A DNA stretch of 7,045 bases from Methanomicrobiales archaeon (GTDB taxonomy: Archaea > Halobacteriota > Methanomicrobia > Methanomicrobiales > JACTUA01), in NCBI GenBank assembly GCA_028679035.1, contig JAJRCL010000088.1, forward strand, positions 1-7,045, written 5' to 3'. Of the stretch, positions 5,342 to 7,045 are shown piece by piece. Both the position numbers and the translations under genes were made by a program. Position 1 is the first letter of the stretch. Each line of letters starts with the position of its first letter. The notes beneath the pieces are model-generated. The model saw only the letters and a list, made by a program, of their open reading frames with translations, was not told the DNA's origin and made no database searches.

Positions 5342-6223
5342 TTAATCCTTGAGTTCTTTGACGACGGAGCATCCGGGACACTCCTCACATTCGAACTCCA
5401 GGACCGAGTAATGGATTGCATACTTTTCCAGCCGGTGCCGGATGTCCCGTTTTATCCGTTCGAGGTTCGCGACATCGGGATCACAGCTATAAATGTGGGC
5501 ATCGAGAATGTTGATGTTTGAACAGAGGCTCCAGAGGTGAACATTGTGGACGCCGGAAACCCCGGGAACCCCTTCGATTTCCTTAACGACTTCATCGAAG
5601 TGAACACCGGGCGGCGTGAACTGCAGGAGGATACCGATGGTTTCCCGCAGGACAGAGATGGACGATGCGACGATCACGACGGCGATGACCGCGGAAAGGA
5701 CGGGATCAACCCACACCTGCCCGGTGAAGGTGATCCAGATCGCTGCAGCGATGACCCCGACCGATGCGACGGTATCCCCCAGTACGTGCACAAATGCGCT
5801 GCGTATGTTCACATCCTGGCTTCCGAGAAGGGTAAATGCGACTGCGACATTAACAGCAAGCCCCACAACGGCAACCGGGAGCATGATCTGGCTGTTCACG
5901 GAGACAGGATTTGCAAAACGGATAACCGCTTCACGCAGGATCCACCCGCCAAGAAAAATCAGGAAAATGCCATTGAATAACGCAACCAGGATCTCCACCC
6001 GGTGATAACCGAATGTTTTTGTTTTCGTGGGCAGGCGACGGGCAACGGTAATCGCCCCGAGCGAGAGCATCAGCGCAAGAACATCCCGGAGCATGTGCCC
6101 GGCATCGCTCAACAGGGAAAGGGATCCGGAAAACAGGCTGCCGACAACCTCGATCGCAAACGAGATTATCGTCGCAATGATTGCATATTTCAATGCTTTT
6201 TCGTATCGAGCACTTTCAGCCAA
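5342..6223 (-). CDS. Cation diffusion facilitator (zinc-type efflux transporter, CzcD/ZitB-like)
   Basis: This 293-aa membrane protein exports divalent cations, most likely Zn(II), in exchange for protons. Six membrane helices can be placed at about residues 12-33, 36-58, 76-98, 113-134, 144-167 and 173-192. Helix 2 has DAGHMLRD (H43, D47) and helix 5 has HVLGD (H146, D150), the two HxxxD pairs of the zinc-type transport site. The loop between helices 4 and 5 is short and lacks the His-rich stretch of many relatives. The cytoplasmic ferredoxin-like domain follows from about 205 (VHNVHLWSL). It ends in a Cys-rich tail, CEECPGC (C279, C282, C285), which could bind or sense metal. Position 46 is Arg where Thr or Ser is usual. 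Translation starts at TTG 6223, supported by GGTGA (6230-6234) six bases upstream. It may be co-transcribed with the zinc-ribbon gene 87 bases upstream. Confidence 0.96.
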   Translation of the reverse strand: MAESARYEKALKYAIIATIISFAIEVVGSLFSGSLSLLSDAGHMLRDVLALMLSLGAITVARRLPTKTKTFGYHRVEILVALFNGIFLIFLGGWILREAVIRFANPVSVNSQIMLPVAVVGLAVNVAVAFTLLGSQDVNIRSAFVHVLGDTVASVGVIAAAIWITFTGQVWVDPVLSAVIAVVIVASSISVLRETIGILLQFTPPGVHFDEVVKEIEGVPGVSGVHNVHLWSLCSNINILDAHIYSCDPDVANLERIKRDIRHRLEKYAIHYSVLEFECEECPGCSVVKELKD

Positions 6224-6270
6224 TCTGTATCACCGTTCTCAAACCGCGAACCCATTCCTCGGACTGTTTC

Positions 6271-6294
6271 CGGATGACCCTCAGGATTACATCC
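6271..6294 (-). promoter_or_regulatory. Possible small leader hairpin before the cation efflux gene
   Basis: In the 87-base gap before the TTG start, GGATG and CATCC (6272-6276 and 6290-6294) can pair, with an inner CCT/AGG match. A second short CGGA/TCCG stem lies next to it, nearer the start. No known riboswitch is recognised and the stems are short, so this is a weak candidate. Confidence 0.25.
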
Positions 6295-6310
6295 CGTTAA
6301 TACCAATGTG

Positions 6311-6574
6311 TTAACCCTTTCCGGAGACCTTGCCCTCCCCACCCTTGTTCTCATGCACCAGTTTCCGGTACGTTTCCTCACCGACACATTCCCGTGCAAA
6401 TTTGCACCATTGAACGCAGGACACCAGATCATTGTAAATGACAAACCCACAGTGTCCGCATGCAACTTTCCGGTCGCTGGAAAAAATCTCGATTTCCTCT
6501 CCGCACTGCGGGCACCGGCGGATTGCGAGCGTCGGCGTGCGCAGATTCCGCGAACCGGGACAGTGGTCAAACAC
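6311..6574 (-). CDS. Eight-cysteine zinc-ribbon protein
   Basis: This 87-aa soluble protein has eight cysteines. CPQC (21-24) and CGHC (39-42) form a typical zinc ribbon around a short beta-type segment. C5 lies in the N-terminal HCPGSRNLRTP, and C53, C57 and C63 lie in SCVQWCKFARECVGEE, which could bind a second metal or cluster. I recall similar small proteins in methanogens and other anaerobes but no proven function. The start is GTG 6574, because GGTGA lies five bases upstream inside the end of the preceding gene. The resulting 8-base overlap with that gene's TGA (6567-6569) indicates translational coupling. GTG 6583 is in frame but has no ribosome binding site. The C-terminus (residues 75-87) is Gly/Lys-rich and probably disordered. 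Confidence 0.87.
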   Translation of the reverse strand: MFDHCPGSRNLRTPTLAIRRCPQCGEEIEIFSSDRKVACGHCGFVIYNDLVSCVQWCKFARECVGEETYRKLVHENKGGEGKVSGKG

Positions 6575-6857
6575 TTCCTTCACCCTTTATGGTCTTCCGG
6601 TACTCGGCGAGAAGGGCTGTTCGATAGGAGGCGATCTTTTTCGTCGGCACGTAATTGAACTGGCGAACTCGCTGAAGGATTGCGTTTCCTATCGCATCGT
6701 CATCCGTGAGCCGAAGACGTTTCACATCGTCCAGGACCCAGTCGAGACGGTCGATCCCGGTCTCAATTCCGTCAACACAGATCTTTTTTACCTTGATCTC
6801 GTCCGGCGGAATACCGCCGCATATGGAACAGTACCGCCCGTCCTTTTCTTCCGCCAC
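6567..6857 (-). CDS. Conserved small CxxC protein, function unknown
   Basis: This 96-aa soluble protein starts with CSIC (residues 10-13) followed by GGIPPDEIKVKKI and a further Cys at 27. The rest (about 30-90) is charged and predicted helical, with DRLDWVLDDV and IGNAILQRVRQFNYVPTKK. It resembles small proteins of anaerobes that sit beside cupin and zinc-ribbon genes, but I do not know a function. CxxC plus one Cys could be half a metal site, completed by a partner. It starts at GTG 6857, four bases after the cupin gene's stop, with a weak GTGA match upstream. Its TGA overlaps the start of the zinc-ribbon gene, so the three genes form one tightly packed operon. A DNA-binding role is possible but unsupported. 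Confidence 0.85.
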   Translation of the reverse strand: MAEEKDGRYCSICGGIPPDEIKVKKICVDGIETGIDRLDWVLDDVKRLRLTDDDAIGNAILQRVRQFNYVPTKKIASYRTALLAEYRKTIKGEGSV

Positions 6858-6861
6858 GGAT

Positions 6862-7045
6862 TCACGCCCGGATCATGGTAAGCGCCATCTTGAACCGGGT
6901 GACTGCTGAAAGGGCGTGAGGAATATTCGCGGGAAAGATAATCGTCTCCCCTTCGTGCATGGCATGTGTTTCCCCGCCGACCCAGACCTCGCACTCCCCG
7001 TCGAGAATTGTAACGACTGCATCGAACGGCGCCGTATGTTCCGAG
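6862..7045 (-). CDS. Cupin-domain protein (C-terminal part; N-terminus off the right edge)
   Basis: Sixty C-terminal codons are visible, ending at TGA 6862-6864. They carry a small beta-barrel cupin core: EHTAPFDAVVTILDGECEVWVGGE corresponds to motif 1 and GETIIFPANIPHAL to motif 2 (G-x5-P-x-N-x2-H). The motif 1 Glu that usually helps bind metal is not obvious, since FDAVV stands where a Glu is common. Metal binding is therefore uncertain, although the motif 2 His is kept. Single-domain cupins of this sort bind small ligands or metals; no specific activity can be assigned. It is the first visible gene of the operon with the CxxC and zinc-ribbon genes, four bases upstream of the former. Confidence 0.88.
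   Translation of the reverse strand, partial: SEHTAPFDAVVTILDGECEVWVGGETHAMHEGETIIFPANIPHALSAVTRFKMALTMIRA

Noticed and set aside
5537..5980. Plus-strand Asp/Gly-rich frame of 147 codons
   Set aside because: It is antisense to the cation efflux gene, whose membrane helices and HxxxD motifs are clear.
6190..6570. Minus-strand frame of 126 codons
   Set aside because: It is an alternative frame over the zinc-ribbon gene and the gap before the efflux gene; no motif or ribosome binding site.
6438..6881. Plus-strand frame of 147 codons
   Set aside because: It is antisense to the zinc-ribbon and CxxC genes, which have coupled starts and Cys motifs.
1..7045. Mobile elements, CRISPR arrays, tRNA or rRNA genes
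   Set aside because: No transposase or integrase motif, no regularly spaced short repeat and no tRNA-like fold was seen; the only regular repeat is the coding HEAT array.

Overview
The window reads like a chromosomal segment of a methanogenic euryarchaeon, most likely a member of the Methanomicrobiales (Methanoregula-like). This is an inference. It rests on a multi-PAS sensor protein, a receiver-PAS-PAS protein with no output domain, a Trp-rich HEAT-repeat protein, Shine-Dalgarno sites of the GGTGA/GGAGG type sitting very close to starts, archaeal TATA-like boxes, and U-tract terminators without hairpins. Base composition is close to balanced and codon use looks uniform. I see no mobile element, CRISPR array, tRNA or rRNA.

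Left part (1-3332): the minus strand carries a long multi-PAS sensor protein that runs off the left edge. It is open from 1934 to base 1, with at least five PAS domains visible. Just upstream, and probably translationally coupled to it, is a 42-codon reading frame (1937-2065). Further upstream is a HEAT-repeat protein (2323-3138), followed by U-tracts and an AT-rich promoter region. The 194-base divergent region 3139-3332 holds candidate TATA boxes, repeated TGCAC boxes and a perfect 15-base palindrome.

Middle part (3333-4925): the plus strand carries the receiver-PAS-PAS protein (380 aa), a U-tract terminator, then a 103-aa Cys-rich protein. Its ribosome binding site lies in a perfect 7-bp hairpin that abuts the AUG. 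Two signalling proteins without a visible kinase or output domain, together with a HEAT scaffold, suggest a small phosphorelay neighbourhood. The kinase part of the left-edge protein, if present, lies outside the window.

Right part (5041-7045): all genes are on the minus strand. In transcription order they are a cupin-fold protein (partial), a small CxxC protein (96 aa), an eight-Cys zinc-ribbon protein whose start overlaps the preceding stop, a zinc-type cation diffusion facilitator with a Cys-rich C-terminal tail, and a DUF1059 small metal-binding protein with its own promoter. The shared theme is metal and thiol chemistry, so this half may be a metal-homeostasis or redox cluster. That link is inferred from neighbourhood only.
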